Shown here piece by piece: positions 1 to 9,025 of a stretch of 64,000 bases of DNA. Source of the stretch: Polyangiaceae bacterium (GTDB lineage: Bacteria; Myxococcota_A; Polyangia; Polyangiales; Polyangiaceae); assembly GCA_023150915.1 (NCBI GenBank), contig JAKLKA010000022.1:1-64000 (forward strand), given 5' to 3'. The notes under the pieces are model-generated. The model saw only the letters and a list, made by a program, of their open reading frames with translations, did not search any database and had not been told where the DNA came from. Every line of letters begins with the position of its first letter. The first letter of the stretch is position 1. The position numbers and the translations under genes were made by a program.

Positions 1-63
1 GCCCCGTCGCCCCCGCCCACGGACGCCAGACCTCACCGGCACCCGCGGCAGCCGAAACATCCA

Positions 64-107
64 CTTTGAATCCCTGAATCATGGTTCGAATCCATGCGCC
101 GGAACCA
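64..107 (+). tRNA. 3' half of a tRNA-Gln (TTG), 5' half missing
   Basis: The stretch reads as a tRNA from the anticodon loop onward: loop CTTTGAA (anticodon TTG), T-stem CATGG/CCATG around loop TTCGAAT, acceptor strand CGCCGGA, discriminator A and encoded CCA at 105-107. The matching 5' acceptor strand TCCGGCG and a D-arm are absent from bases 1-63, and the bases before the loop (ATCCA) do not pair with TCCCT after it. It is therefore a 3' fragment. Integrative elements commonly leave such a piece at one end after inserting into a tRNA gene, so this may be an attachment-site remnant; no integrase is visible in the window. Confidence 0.6.
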
Positions 108-364
108 AAGCTTGCAGCGAGGCCAGCGGCCGAGCCCTGCGCCAATGCCGCCGGGCACGAGGCGGCCCGCTCGCTCCGACAGCCCGTTCCGAGCCCAGGT
201 TCCCGAGAATCTTCGGCGGAACCCGCGGCATGCCCGGGTGTCGCTCGGCCGTGGCCACCTCGCGCCTTCGGCTGCCGAGCGACCCCTCGATCCCGCTCGA
301 GGCTGCATCGGATGACGACGCCTCGCGCCTTTCCGGCTACCGTGAACCGGCCTTCTGGTGGGAC

Positions 365-973
365 GTGTCGGACTCCGTCGAAGACAGTGAGCTCAAGTTC
401 ATCGAGCGCCTGAAGAGGCACGACGAGCGCGCGTTCAACGAACTGGTCGAGACCTACGAGCAGCGGGTCTTCCGGCTGGTGTTCCGCATGCTGGGTCGTC
501 GCGACGAAGCCGAAGACATGGCCCAAGAAGTCTTCGTCCAGGTGTTCAAAGCGATCTCGACGTTCCGTGGCGACAGCAAGCTCAGCACCTGGGTCTACCG
601 TATTGCGGTCAACCTCTGCAAAAATCGCCTCAAGTATCTGTCGCGGCGCCACGACGGCACGCAGCAAGAGCTGGAGCCGGTGGCCGAGCGTGCGCCGCTC
701 AGCGAGGCCAAGGGCGTGACCTTCGGTGACGTGGCCCGCCCCGACCACATGGTGGAAGGGTTTCAGGTCGAGAAGCTGGTGCACGCCTGCATCACCGAGC
801 TCGACCCCGACTTCCGCGAGGTGCTGATTCTGGCCGACGTGGAAGACTTGTCCTATCAAGAGATAGCTCAGATCACGGGCTTGGCCGACGGCACGGTGAA
901 GAGCCGCATCCATCGCGCCCGGGCCATGCTCAAGGCCAAGGTGGAGCGCGCCTTGGGGGAGAAGATTCGATGA
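365..973 (+). CDS. ECF-type RNA polymerase sigma factor
   Basis: An RpoE-like extracytoplasmic-function sigma factor of about 200 residues that would direct RNA polymerase to a stress or envelope regulon. Region 2 is visible in FNELVETYEQRVFRLVFRML and DEAEDMAQEVFVQVF, followed by STWVYRIAVNLCKNRL; region 4 has the helix-turn-helix DLSYQEIAQITGLADGTVKS and RIHRARAMLK. The frame is open back to ATG 230, but homology begins near the GTG at 365 (MSDSVEDSELKF), which I prefer. The stop overlaps the start of the next gene (ATGA), so the two are translationally coupled and the neighbour may be its anti-sigma factor. Confidence 0.9.
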   Translation: MSDSVEDSELKFIERLKRHDERAFNELVETYEQRVFRLVFRMLGRRDEAEDMAQEVFVQVFKAISTFRGDSKLSTWVYRIAVNLCKNRLKYLSRRHDGTQQELEPVAERAPLSEAKGVTFGDVARPDHMVEGFQVEKLVHACITELDPDFREVLILADVEDLSYQEIAQITGLADGTVKSRIHRARAMLKAKVERALGEKIR

Positions 974-1335
974 GCGACACGCCGGACGACGAATCAGCGC
1001 CCGAGAGCGGCTTGGAGCTCGACCCGGCGGAAGAGTCCAAGATGCGCGACCTGCTCAAGGGCGCGCTGGACCTGAAGCGCGAAGAGCCGCCGCCCGACAG
1101 CCAGTTCTTGCGGGGCGTGCAGAAGCGACTGCGCGATCGCAGCGGGGGGAAGTTCTACGCCGACGGCTGGAGCACGGCGAAGCACCCGCCGACCTACACC
1201 TACCTCTGGACCAGCATCTTGATGCTGGCCATCGTGCTGGTGGTCTACGCCACGCTGACTTCGCTGGTGGGCGAAGCGATCGACGTCGAGAACCAGCCGG
1301 CCCCGGTTCAGATCGTCTTTCCCAAGTCGCGCTAG
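970..1335 (+). CDS. Single-pass membrane protein, putative anti-sigma partner
   Basis: A 121-residue protein overlapping the ECF sigma gene by 4 bases (ATGA). It has an acidic N-terminus, a charged helical cytoplasmic region (about residues 18-65), one transmembrane segment (about 78-100, SILMLAIVLVVYATLTSL) and a short C-terminal tail. No zinc-binding HxxxCxxC anti-sigma motif is present. Its place behind an ECF sigma and its cytoplasm-membrane topology fit an anti-sigma role, but this is inferred from context only. Confidence 0.75.
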   Translation: MSDTPDDESAPESGLELDPAEESKMRDLLKGALDLKREEPPPDSQFLRGVQKRLRDRSGGKFYADGWSTAKHPPTYTYLWTSILMLAIVLVVYATLTSLVGEAIDVENQPAPVQIVFPKSR

Positions 1336-1386
1336 CGCAATCGTTGCGTTTGACCGCCCATCGATCGATGACAAACTCTGGTGTCG

Positions 1387-2205
1387 ATGCGGCGAGTCGG
1401 GTTCGTGGTGTGTGCGCTCGCTGCAGCGGCTTGTGGTGAGCGCCCGCTCGAGCCGCGAGAGCCCACGCCCGGCGTCCCACACTACGAGATCCAGTCGTAC
1501 AACGTCGAAGCCGGCGATCACGGCGACCCGGGCACGATCGCGGCGGTGGGCAAGAACCACTCCGACGTCGTCTGCCTGCAAGAGACCACCCCCGAGTTCG
1601 AAGCGGTGCTGCGGGCGGAATACGCCAGCGAATATCCGTATCAGATCTACCAGCACAACGATCCCGATCCGGGCGCCGCGGGCCTGGCGGTGCTGTCCAA
1701 GTTCCCGGTGGCCGACAGCGGCTGGCACCCAGGCCCGAAGGGCTGGCACCCGGCGTGGCACGTGGTCGTCGACACCCCGGACGGCAAGCTGCAGATCCTG
1801 AACTTGCACCTGCGCTCGAAGCACGACGGCAACGGCAACGTCGTGAGCTCGTACTTGAGCTCGAACGACGACCATCTGTACGAGATCGAGCTGTTCGTCG
1901 AGCAGTGCGACAACGGGCTGCCCACCGTGGTGCTCGGCGACTTCAACGAGGGGGTCGGAGGGGTGGCGGTCGAGTACCTGGAAGATCGCGGGTACACCAA
2001 CGCGCTGCCGCTCTACCGCCCGGGGCAGTTCACCTGGCGCGGCAACTCGGTGGCGAACCAGTTCACTCAGACGCTGGACCACGTGCTGTTCGACGCGGCC
2101 TTCGAGCCGCTGAACGCCTGGGTCACCAACGCCGGTGGCTCCGATCACCTGCCGCTGATCGTCCACCTCGAGCAGGCCTACGACTGGGACGCCGCTCCCC
2201 CCTGA
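1387..2205 (+). CDS. Endonuclease/exonuclease/phosphatase-fold lipoprotein
   Basis: An exported member of the DNase I-like EEP superfamily, which cleaves phosphodiester or phosphomonoester bonds in nucleic acids, sphingomyelin or phosphoinositides. The protein starts with a signal peptide ending in the lipobox AAAAC. EEP landmarks are in order: SYNVEAGD, the metal-binding Glu in CLQETT, NLHLRSKHDG, VVLGDFNE, LDHVLFD and the terminal GSDHLPL. Start is ATG 1387, with GTG 1381 as an alternative. The substrate cannot be told from sequence. It is followed 7 bases later by another lipoprotein gene on the same strand. Confidence 0.85.
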   Translation: MRRVGFVVCALAAAACGERPLEPREPTPGVPHYEIQSYNVEAGDHGDPGTIAAVGKNHSDVVCLQETTPEFEAVLRAEYASEYPYQIYQHNDPDPGAAGLAVLSKFPVADSGWHPGPKGWHPAWHVVVDTPDGKLQILNLHLRSKHDGNGNVVSSYLSSNDDHLYEIELFVEQCDNGLPTVVLGDFNEGVGGVAVEYLEDRGYTNALPLYRPGQFTWRGNSVANQFTQTLDHVLFDAAFEPLNAWVTNAGGSDHLPLIVHLEQAYDWDAAPP

Positions 2206-2212
2206 CACGCCC

Positions 2213-2767
2213 ATGCTGCGCTGGTTGGTCGGGCTGGTGCTGGTCGGCTGTGGCCCCGTCTCGAGCTTTCGGCCCGCGTCGGGCTTGATGCCCGACCGTC
2301 GGATCGAGGCGGGGTTCGGGCTGTCGCAAGTCTCGCCACGACCGTATGTGACCGAAGACCCAGCCAGCGCGGGGCAAGCCTGGCTGAGCGGCGACGTGGT
2401 GCGCGGCTTCGCGCTCACCGGCATCGCGGCGTTCGACGACGACGCGGCGGCCGGCGGCCTGGCGGCGCGCTTCACTCCGATCCGCTTCGACCGTTTCGCG
2501 GCCGCGTTCGAGCAAGAGGTGGGCTACGCGTGGTTCGCCACGTCGACGCCGCTGGCGCTGCGGTTGTTCGATCAGACCTGGCTCTATTCCGCTCCCCGCC
2601 TCGGGACCTGGGGCGCCGACATGTCGTTCATGGTCGGCCTGGGCGCCAGCGTCCGCATCTATGACGGGCTGATGCTTCGGGCCGAGTGGCAGCGAAGCTG
2701 GCAAGATTTCAAGTACTACAACCGGCGCGACCACCACGGTCTGGCGATTGCGCATCAGTTCCCGTGA
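2213..2767 (+). CDS. Hypothetical lipoprotein, possible outer-membrane beta-barrel
   Basis: A 184-residue protein with a signal peptide and lipobox LVGC. The body alternates aromatic and small residues (for example AEWQRSWQDFKYYN) and ends in a short Phe-Pro tail, consistent with a small beta-rich outer-membrane or periplasmic protein. It lies 7 bases after the EEP lipoprotein gene and is probably co-transcribed with it. I do not recognise the family. Confidence 0.7.
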   Translation: MLRWLVGLVLVGCGPVSSFRPASGLMPDRRIEAGFGLSQVSPRPYVTEDPASAGQAWLSGDVVRGFALTGIAAFDDDAAAGGLAARFTPIRFDRFAAAFEQEVGYAWFATSTPLALRLFDQTWLYSAPRLGTWGADMSFMVGLGASVRIYDGLMLRAEWQRSWQDFKYYNRRDHHGLAIAHQFP

Positions 2768-2868
2768 GCGGGGCGCACACCTGAGGTTCCCGGGTCACGC
2801 GCCGTCGGGTCTTGCCCGAGCTTCGTCGCGCACTTCGAGCTGGCACGCTCGCTGCTAAGGTGGGGGTG

Positions 2869-3663
2869 ATGCGAAGAGCCTTGCTCGTCTTGCCTCTCGT
2901 GATGTGCAGCTGCACCACCCTCGGCCCAATGCCGATGGTCACCGGGCAATCCGTGGTGCCCACGCCCCGCCCCGGCGGCGAGGCGCAGATCGCCGCCGTG
3001 CCCGGGTATTACCTGTCGGAAGCGGTGCAAGAACAGCCGCGGGGCGCGGCAATCCAGCAGGCCGCGGTGATGTTCGAGCCCGGCGATCTGATCGGGCTAC
3101 CGGGCCTCTCGGTCGGCGGCCGCTTCGTGGGTGATGGCGACAACGGCGGTTTCCCGGAGCCGATGGTGCGCTATCGCGCGCACGTCGATTCGCAGAAGAT
3201 GCTCGCCGTCGGCGGCGTGGTGTACGGCGGCTATGGCCACGGCTCGGCGTCCGGGGCGTCGTACGAAGCCACGCGCGGTGGCGCCGAGGCAGCGCTCGAT
3301 CTGCGTGCCACGCCCCAGAGCAAGTGGGTCGAGGTGCACCTGTTCGGCAGCCTGGGTCTGATGGGCCTGGATGCCAACGGCGACTATTGCCTCGATGCCA
3401 ACGGTCGCTGGGGCGTGGACTGTGGCGACCCGCCTTTCTCCACGACGCACGCCCAGGCGTCGGGCTTTTACCCGACGGCAGCCGGGGGCATTGCGCTCGA
3501 TCTGGCGCGGCACCTCCACGGCATCTTGCACGGCGGGCGCATTGCGCTGCACGGCGCGGTCGGGCGCATGCCGCACGTCGAAAACGCCGAACAAACCACC
3601 GCCAAGACCTTCACGTCGGCGGGCCTCTCGGTCACGCTGGGCATGGGCGCCAGCGAGCCGTGA
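2869..3663 (+). CDS. Hypothetical lipoprotein, beta-rich
   Basis: A 264-residue lipoprotein: start ATG 2869 (MRRALLVLPLVMCSC) gives a good signal peptide with lipobox VMCSC; the frame is open further upstream, but that part has no coding character. The body is rich in Gly and alternating hydrophobic/polar residues (VGGVVYGGYGHGSASG, GRIALHGAVGRMPHVEN), typical of outer-membrane beta-barrel proteins. No known enzymatic motif was found. It forms a same-strand run with the preceding lipoproteins. Confidence 0.7.
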   Translation: MRRALLVLPLVMCSCTTLGPMPMVTGQSVVPTPRPGGEAQIAAVPGYYLSEAVQEQPRGAAIQQAAVMFEPGDLIGLPGLSVGGRFVGDGDNGGFPEPMVRYRAHVDSQKMLAVGGVVYGGYGHGSASGASYEATRGGAEAALDLRATPQSKWVEVHLFGSLGLMGLDANGDYCLDANGRWGVDCGDPPFSTTHAQASGFYPTAAGGIALDLARHLHGILHGGRIALHGAVGRMPHVENAEQTTAKTFTSAGLSVTLGMGASEP

Positions 3664-3723
3664 GCTCGACCTCGGCTGACACTCGACCTCCTGCTCGCCG
3701 GCGCGTACGATCCCGATCTCGGG

Positions 3724-6249
3724 ATGGGTTCACGTCGGCTCGAGGGGGGCGGGCGAGTCCGGTGGCTCGTGGGCATCGCGGCGGCGGGCGTGGTCGGCGC
3801 CCTGGTGGCCCAGCATTTCGTCGGGCGCGAGCGCGAGCGGCTGCTCGACTCGTGGCGCCGCGAAGTGGACGCGACGGCTGCGCACCGCGCCGAGGTCGCG
3901 CGACTCTGGTTCTTCGAGCGGCGCGCCGACGCCCAGGTCATGGCCCACAGCCCGCTCACGCGCGCGGCCCTGGCCAACGCCGCCCGGGGTGAACGCGCAC
4001 CACCCGCCGAGCTGACTCAGGCCCTCGAGCATTTCCGGGAGTCCTACGGATACACCGAAGCGTACGTCCTGTCCGCCGACCTCACCGTGGTGGCCGGAGC
4101 GCCAACGGCCGAGTCCCACCCCAGCGTGCGCGATCTGGCCGACCGAACGCTCCGCACCCAGCAGGCCCAGGTGATGGTGGTCGACACCGGCGCCCACGTC
4201 GCGTTCTCGTCGCCGGTGCGCGGCGAAACCGCCGGCGTCGTGATCCTGGAAATGGACCCGCGCACCGAGCTGCACCCGCGCCTCACGGGAATGGAGACGA
4301 CCCTCACCGGCGAGACCTTGCTGGTCGGCGCGCTGGGCAACGAGCTGGTCTTCGCATCCCCGCGCCGCCACGGCAAAGACCCGACCAAGCCGCTCTTGCT
4401 GGTGCCGCCCGCCGACGCGAGCTTGGCAGCGACCATCGCAGTCACTGGCCAAAGCCGGGTGGGCGAGTTCGTCGACTATCGCGGCTCTCCCGTCCTGGCA
4501 GCCACTCGGGGCATCGGCGTCGGCGGCTGGGGCATCGTGACCAAGATCGACCGCGCAGAGGCCCTGGCCCCGCTGGGCCGCCACGCATCCATCGCCCGCT
4601 CGATCGCTGGCCTGGTGGTGCTGGCGCTGGCAAGCATCGGCGCCGCCTTCCGCATGCGTTCCCGGGCGCGCAGCCTGAGCGAGGCCCTGCAGCGGCAGCA
4701 GAGTGAGCTCGAGCTGCGCCGCGTCGAAGAGCGAGCGGCACGCCTGGGGCGCGCGCTCGACGAGTCGAACGAAGAGCTCTACATCCTCGACGCCAGCTCG
4801 CTTCAGATCCTGGAGACGAACGCGCGCGCGCGCCTGGCCACGCTCTACGACGCAGAACGGCTGACCCAGCTGTCCCTGGAACGGATCGCGCCCGACTCTG
4901 CCGGGGGCGCAATCGCCGAGCAGCTGGCCGAGGTCTCGAGCGGGCGGCGCGACCGGGCAAACTACTCGGGGAAGCACCGCCGCGCCGACGGCACCACCTA
5001 CCCCGTCGACGTGCGCGTGCATCGGGCCGAGATCGGGGACGAGCCCGTGCTGGTCCTGTTGGCCGCCGACGCAACGCCGCGCCTCGAGCTCGAGGCGCAG
5101 CTGGTGCAGGCGCAGAAGATGGAGGCGGTCGGGCGGCTTGCCGGCGGGGTGGCCCACGACTTCAACAACCTGCTCACTCTGATCCTGATGGCGGGCGAGT
5201 CATTGAAGGCCTCGCTCGCCGCGGGCCAAGCGCGGGAAGACGCCGAAGAGATCGTATCGGCCTCGAAGCGGGCGGCAGAGCTCACGCGGCAGCTGCTCTC
5301 GTTCAGTCGCAAGCAGACGCTCCAGCCCGTGGTGCTCGACGCCAACGAAGTCGTCCGCGGGCTTCTGAAGCTGATGCAACGGGCCCTCCGCGCCGACATC
5401 GCGCTCGACCTCGAGCTCGAGGAGAGCTCGGCCTGGCTTCGCGCCGATCGGACGCAGCTCGAGCAAGCCCTGCTCAACCTGACGGTGAACGCGCGGGACG
5501 CCATGCCCCAGGGCGGCCGGTTGGTGGTGGGCGTGGCGCGGCGCGATGCGGCAGCGGCCCCGGCGGGGGCCAGCCTGCCCGCCGAGCGGTGCGTCGCCAT
5601 CTGCGTCCGCGACACGGGCGAGGGCATGGACGCCGAGACGCTGGCCCACGTCTTCGAGCCCTTCTTCACCACCAAGCCAAGGGGCGCGGGCACCGGTCTG
5701 GGGCTGGCAATGGTCTACGGATTCGTCAAGCAGAGCGGCGGCGCGGTCCAGGTGACGAGCCGCGTGGGCGAAGGGACGTGCTTCGAGCTCCAGTTCCCTG
5801 CGTGCGACGCGCCAGCGCCCACGGTGAGCGCGCGACCCGCCACCCGCGCGCGCGACGAAGCACGAGCGACCATCTTGGTGGTGGACGACTCGCCCGACGT
5901 GCGCAACGTTGCCGCCCGCGTGCTTCGCGGCGAGGGATACGTCGTGCTGATCGCGCCCGACGGGCCCGAGGCGCTCGAGCTGTTCGAGGGTCACGCGGAG
6001 GAGATCGACCTCTTGCTCACCGACGTGGTGATGCCGAAGATGGGCGGCCGGGCCGTGGCCGACGCAGTGCGGCGGCTGGCGCCCCAGCTGCGCGTGCTCT
6101 TCATGTCGGGCTACAACGAGGACTCGATTCTTCGCACCAGCGTGGGCGAAGCGCGAGAGGCCTTCCTGCCCAAGCCCTTCACGCCCGAGCGACTGCTGGA
6201 AGCGGTGCGATCGGTGCTGGACGGAGCCGCCGCCCGAAAGGGAGCGTGA
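3724..6249 (+). CDS. Membrane-bound hybrid sensor histidine kinase (NtrB-like) with receiver
   Basis: An 841-residue sensor kinase. Order of parts: transmembrane helix near 12-30, extracytoplasmic sensor domain (about 31-280, Cache-like length), second helix near 286-306, coiled linker, PAS domain (about 340-455), HisKA box with the phospho-acceptor His in GGVAHDFNNLL (about 477), N-box NLTVNARDAM (about 584), G-boxes DTGEGMD and GTGLGLAMVYGFV, then a receiver domain with DDS, phospho-acceptor Asp in LLTDVVMP (about 765) and Lys in FLPKPF (about 816). The GGVAHDFNN type H-box is typical of NtrB-class hybrid kinases. No cognate regulator is adjacent. The stop abuts the stop of the convergent PP2C gene. 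Confidence 0.93.
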   Translation: MGSRRLEGGGRVRWLVGIAAAGVVGALVAQHFVGRERERLLDSWRREVDATAAHRAEVARLWFFERRADAQVMAHSPLTRAALANAARGERAPPAELTQALEHFRESYGYTEAYVLSADLTVVAGAPTAESHPSVRDLADRTLRTQQAQVMVVDTGAHVAFSSPVRGETAGVVILEMDPRTELHPRLTGMETTLTGETLLVGALGNELVFASPRRHGKDPTKPLLLVPPADASLAATIAVTGQSRVGEFVDYRGSPVLAATRGIGVGGWGIVTKIDRAEALAPLGRHASIARSIAGLVVLALASIGAAFRMRSRARSLSEALQRQQSELELRRVEERAARLGRALDESNEELYILDASSLQILETNARARLATLYDAERLTQLSLERIAPDSAGGAIAEQLAEVSSGRRDRANYSGKHRRADGTTYPVDVRVHRAEIGDEPVLVLLAADATPRLELEAQLVQAQKMEAVGRLAGGVAHDFNNLLTLILMAGESLKASLAAGQAREDAEEIVSASKRAAELTRQLLSFSRKQTLQPVVLDANEVVRGLLKLMQRALRADIALDLELEESSAWLRADRTQLEQALLNLTVNARDAMPQGGRLVVGVARRDAAAAPAGASLPAERCVAICVRDTGEGMDAETLAHVFEPFFTTKPRGAGTGLGLAMVYGFVKQSGGAVQVTSRVGEGTCFELQFPACDAPAPTVSARPATRARDEARATILVVDDSPDVRNVAARVLRGEGYVVLIAPDGPEALELFEGHAEEIDLLLTDVVMPKMGGRAVADAVRRLAPQLRVLFMSGYNEDSILRTSVGEAREAFLPKPFTPERLLEAVRSVLDGAAARKGA

Positions 6250-7023
6250 TCACTCGATCCAGCGGGCCAAGATGCAGCTGATGTTGTCGGGGCCGCCGTT
6301 CTCGTTGGCGGCCTCGATCAGCCGGCTGGTGGCCGAGGGCAAATCTGGCGCGTTCACCACGATGTCGCAGATCTTCTCGTCGGTCACCGGGCCCGAGAGC
6401 CCGTCGGTGCAGAGCAGCATGGTGTCGCCGGCGCGCGGCGCCTCGAAGCGCGTGTCGACCTTGACCGTGTCCTTCATGCCCAGGGCGCGCACGATCACGT
6501 TCTTGTGGGGGAAGTTCGCAATCTCTTCCTCCGTCAGGCGCTTCATCTTCTTGTAGTCGTTGAGCAGCGAGTGATCTTCGGTGAGCTGCTCGATCTTGCC
6601 GTCGCGCACCCGGTACATTCGGCTGTCACCGACGTGCGCGAGATAGACGCCGTCTTCCACCGCGAACAGGGCAACCAGGGTGGTGCCCATGCCGCGTTGC
6701 TTGGCGTTGCGCTGCGCCTGCTCGTAGATGCGCAGGTTGCAGAGCTTGATGCCGGTGACCAAGCGGTTCTCTTCGTACCCCTTGGTGCGGTCCATCTTGT
6801 AGGGCCAGGTGCGCTCGGGATCGTCCGCCGTTGCCGCGAAGAACTCTTGCAGCGTGTCGACGGCCATCTTGGATGCGACCTCGCCCGAGGCGTGACCACC
6901 CATGCCGTCTGCAACGACGTACAGGCCGTACTCCGCAAATATGGCGAAGTTGTCTTCGTTGTGGTTGCGCTTCCGACCGACATCGGTCTGGCCAGCAACC
7001 TCGATGCGCAGGGGCCGACTCAC
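6250..7023 (-). CDS. PP2C-family Ser/Thr protein phosphatase
   Basis: A 257-residue soluble PPM/PP2C phosphatase that would dephosphorylate Ser/Thr kinase targets. Metal-binding motifs are in the standard order: RKRNHNEDNF, VVADGMGGHASGE, LAHVGDSRMYRV, TEDHSLL, LLCTDGLSG and GGPDNISCIL. All catalytic Asp residues are present. Start is the GTG at 7023. Its stop codon directly follows that of the histidine kinase on the other strand (no gap). Likely partner kinases of the PknB type exist in such genomes; one large kinase is at 46.4 kb. Confidence 0.93.
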   Translation of the reverse strand: MSRPLRIEVAGQTDVGRKRNHNEDNFAIFAEYGLYVVADGMGGHASGEVASKMAVDTLQEFFAATADDPERTWPYKMDRTKGYEENRLVTGIKLCNLRIYEQAQRNAKQRGMGTTLVALFAVEDGVYLAHVGDSRMYRVRDGKIEQLTEDHSLLNDYKKMKRLTEEEIANFPHKNVIVRALGMKDTVKVDTRFEAPRAGDTMLLCTDGLSGPVTDEKICDIVVNAPDLPSATSRLIEAANENGGPDNISCILARWIE

Positions 7024-7152
7024 GGGTAATTCCGCGGAACGCTTGACGAGTTTCCGCCAAGTCCTTTTACCAGCCCGACCCTTCGGAGCCTAGAGGGGGA
7101 AACGATGCACCCGTCGTTCTGTCAAAAGCGCGGTGTTTTGGCGATTCCGAGC

Positions 7153-8310
7153 TCAATCTCGCAGCCCGGGGCGCGGCCGGGGGCGGCGCCGCGCGGGCCA
7201 GCGCTTCAGGGGATCGAGTTGCCGGAAGCCCCCTCGGCCTGGCCCCCGCGGGTCGAGGCGAACCGTGCGGAAGCGCGCCTGGCCGTAGACCAGAAGCTGC
7301 GCGGTGCGACCCGACGCGCGCAGCGCGCTCACCAGCGCGTCAGCGGTGGCCACGGGAACGCCGTCCACGGCGACGATGGTGTCGGCGCCCGGCGAGAGCC
7401 CGGCGAAGGCCAGCGGCGAGCGCGGAGCGACGCTGAGCACCCGCAGCCCCTTCACCACCCCGGCGTCGTGCGCCGTGACGCGCAGCCCGAACGGCGGCGC
7501 CGGCTGCGGGCTCGGGCCCGCCACCCCGCGCAAGAACTCTTTGATGGCGAAGACTGGAGCGGCGAACGCGCCAAGCGTGCACGGCTTGTCTGCAGGCCCG
7601 GTGCACGCCTGCGCCAAGATGGCGACGGCGTCGCCCTTCTCGTCGATCACCGGCGAGCCCAGCTCGGTGGGCTTGTGCTTCTCGTCCAGCAGCTGCGCGC
7701 GCTCGAGCGAAGCGCCGTCACCGCCCACCAGGTTCGCCTCGGACTTGATTCGAACGGGGACGGTGGCAAGGGCCTTCGCCCCGGGCCCGAACGCGGTCAG
7801 CTTCACGCCCGGGGCGCCCGTGGTGCGCGACGCGCGCAGACCCGGCTCGGTGCGCGGGGTGGCCGGCGCCACCAGCGCCAGGTCCCACGCGCGATCGCTG
7901 TGCACCAGGCGGACCGCCACCACGCTGCCGTCCGCGAAGCGCGCGTCCACGTTGTTGCCATGGCCCAAGATCGAGAGCGCGGTGAGCACGCGGCCGTCCC
8001 CCGCCAGCACGCTGCCCATGCCCAGGGGTTTGCCGCCACGCTGAAGCACCACCACCTGACGGCGCGCGCGATCGAGGGGGTTCTCGCCCGGCGCCGCCGG
8101 GTCGTTCGGCGGGGCCTTGGCGGCCGGCTCGTCGCTGGCCACGGCGGGCGCGTCCCAGGGGTTGATCGGCAGGTCTTGGCGCGAGGGCTCGGCGCGCCGG
8201 AAGGGCGATTGCGGGGTGGCCTGCGCAAACGCGCTGCCCGCCACCAGAACCGACACCCCGCCCAGCCACGCCGCGACAACCAGAGGTCGAGCTTTCACGG
8301 GGCCAAGCAT
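7153..8310 (-). CDS. HtrA-like protein with PDZ domain, catalytic triad lost
   Basis: A 385-residue exported protein with signal peptide (cleavage near SAFA-QATP), a trypsin-like double barrel and a C-terminal PDZ domain (about 275-360, LRVLSVAPRSPLAFAGLSPG). It aligns well with HtrA/DegP around VLTALSILGHG...FADG, SDRAWDLALV and GSPVIDEKGDAVAIL. At the catalytic His position (VLTNNHV in HtrA) there is Ser, and the GNSGGP nucleophile loop reads ELGSP, while the Asp is kept. It is therefore probably a non-catalytic binding or chaperone-like relative. Start could also be the GTG at 8298. Confidence 0.8.
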   Translation of the reverse strand: MLGPVKARPLVVAAWLGGVSVLVAGSAFAQATPQSPFRRAEPSRQDLPINPWDAPAVASDEPAAKAPPNDPAAPGENPLDRARRQVVVLQRGGKPLGMGSVLAGDGRVLTALSILGHGNNVDARFADGSVVAVRLVHSDRAWDLALVAPATPRTEPGLRASRTTGAPGVKLTAFGPGAKALATVPVRIKSEANLVGGDGASLERAQLLDEKHKPTELGSPVIDEKGDAVAILAQACTGPADKPCTLGAFAAPVFAIKEFLRGVAGPSPQPAPPFGLRVTAHDAGVVKGLRVLSVAPRSPLAFAGLSPGADTIVAVDGVPVATADALVSALRASGRTAQLLVYGQARFRTVRLDPRGPGRGGFRQLDPLKRWPARRRPRPRPGLRD

Positions 8311-8344
8311 AGCGCCGTTCGCGGCGCCTCCAAACCGCTGCCGG

Positions 8345-9025
8345 TCAGCGCGGCAAACCCAGCTCGCGCACCCCGTTCGGGCCGGCCACGATCACGCGAT
8401 CGGCCCGCCCGACGAACAGCCCGGTCTCGACCACCCCGACCACGGATCGCAGGCGGCGATCGACCTCCGCCGGATCGTCGATGGGCCCGAGGTGCACGTC
8501 GTAGATGTAGTTGCCCGCGTCGGTCATCCAGGGGCGATGCGCGCGGGTGCGCAGCACCACCTTGCCGAAACCCGAGAGCGCCCGCACCGTGCTTTCGTGC
8601 CCGAAGCCCAGCACCTCGACCGGCACCGGCCACTTCTCGCCCAGCTTCACGCTGAGCTTGCTCTCGTCCACGATGATCACGTTCTGCTTGGACGCATAGT
8701 TGACGATCTTCTCCCGGGCGTGACAGCCACCGCCGCCCTTGATCAGGTCCAGGCGCTCGCTGACCTCGTCGGCGCCGTCCACGGTCAGGGCGATCTCCCA
8801 GGGGCCTTCATCGGGCAAGAGCGGGATGCCAAGCTCGGTGGCCTGCACGCGACTGGCCTCACTGGTGGCTACCCCGACCAAGGTGCGCCCCTTCTTCACC
8901 AGCTCGCCCACACCGTCGATGAACAGCTTGGCGGTCGAGCCCGAGCCGAGCCCGATCACCCCGGCCTTGGGCAGAAGCTCGAGGGCGGCACGCGCAGCAA
9001 GCAGCTTGGCTTCGTCTTGAGTCAT
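8345..9025 (-). CDS. rpiA: Ribose-5-phosphate isomerase A
   Basis: Interconverts ribose 5-phosphate and ribulose 5-phosphate in the non-oxidative pentose phosphate pathway. At 226 residues it has the usual RpiA length. Signature stretches are GLGSGSTAKLFID, VATSEAS, TVDGADEV, the catalytic IKGGGGCHAREKI and VIIVDESKLS, with GNYIYDVHLGPIDDP near the end. The frame is open upstream to 9217, but homology starts at ATG 9025 (MTQDEAKLLAARAA). It lies downstream of no obvious partner; the HtrA-like gene follows on the same strand after 34 bases. Confidence 0.95.
   Translation of the reverse strand: MTQDEAKLLAARAALELLPKAGVIGLGSGSTAKLFIDGVGELVKKGRTLVGVATSEASRVQATELGIPLLPDEGPWEIALTVDGADEVSERLDLIKGGGGCHAREKIVNYASKQNVIIVDESKLSVKLGEKWPVPVEVLGFGHESTVRALSGFGKVVLRTRAHRPWMTDAGNYIYDVHLGPIDDPAEVDRRLRSVVGVVETGLFVGRADRVIVAGPNGVRELGLPR

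Noticed and set aside
33-308. Minus-strand frame coding RMDSNHDSGIQS
   Set aside because: This is the reverse complement of tRNA T-arm sequence, a well-known false protein; it only confirms the tRNA fragment.
1359-1370. Palindrome CATCGATCGATG
   Set aside because: Short, formed by overlapping GATC words; no evidence for regulation.
994-2475. Long minus-strand frame opposite the sigma partner and EEP genes
   Set aside because: His/Val/Arg-rich shadow frame of GC-rich coding DNA; no motifs, and plus-strand genes are convincing.
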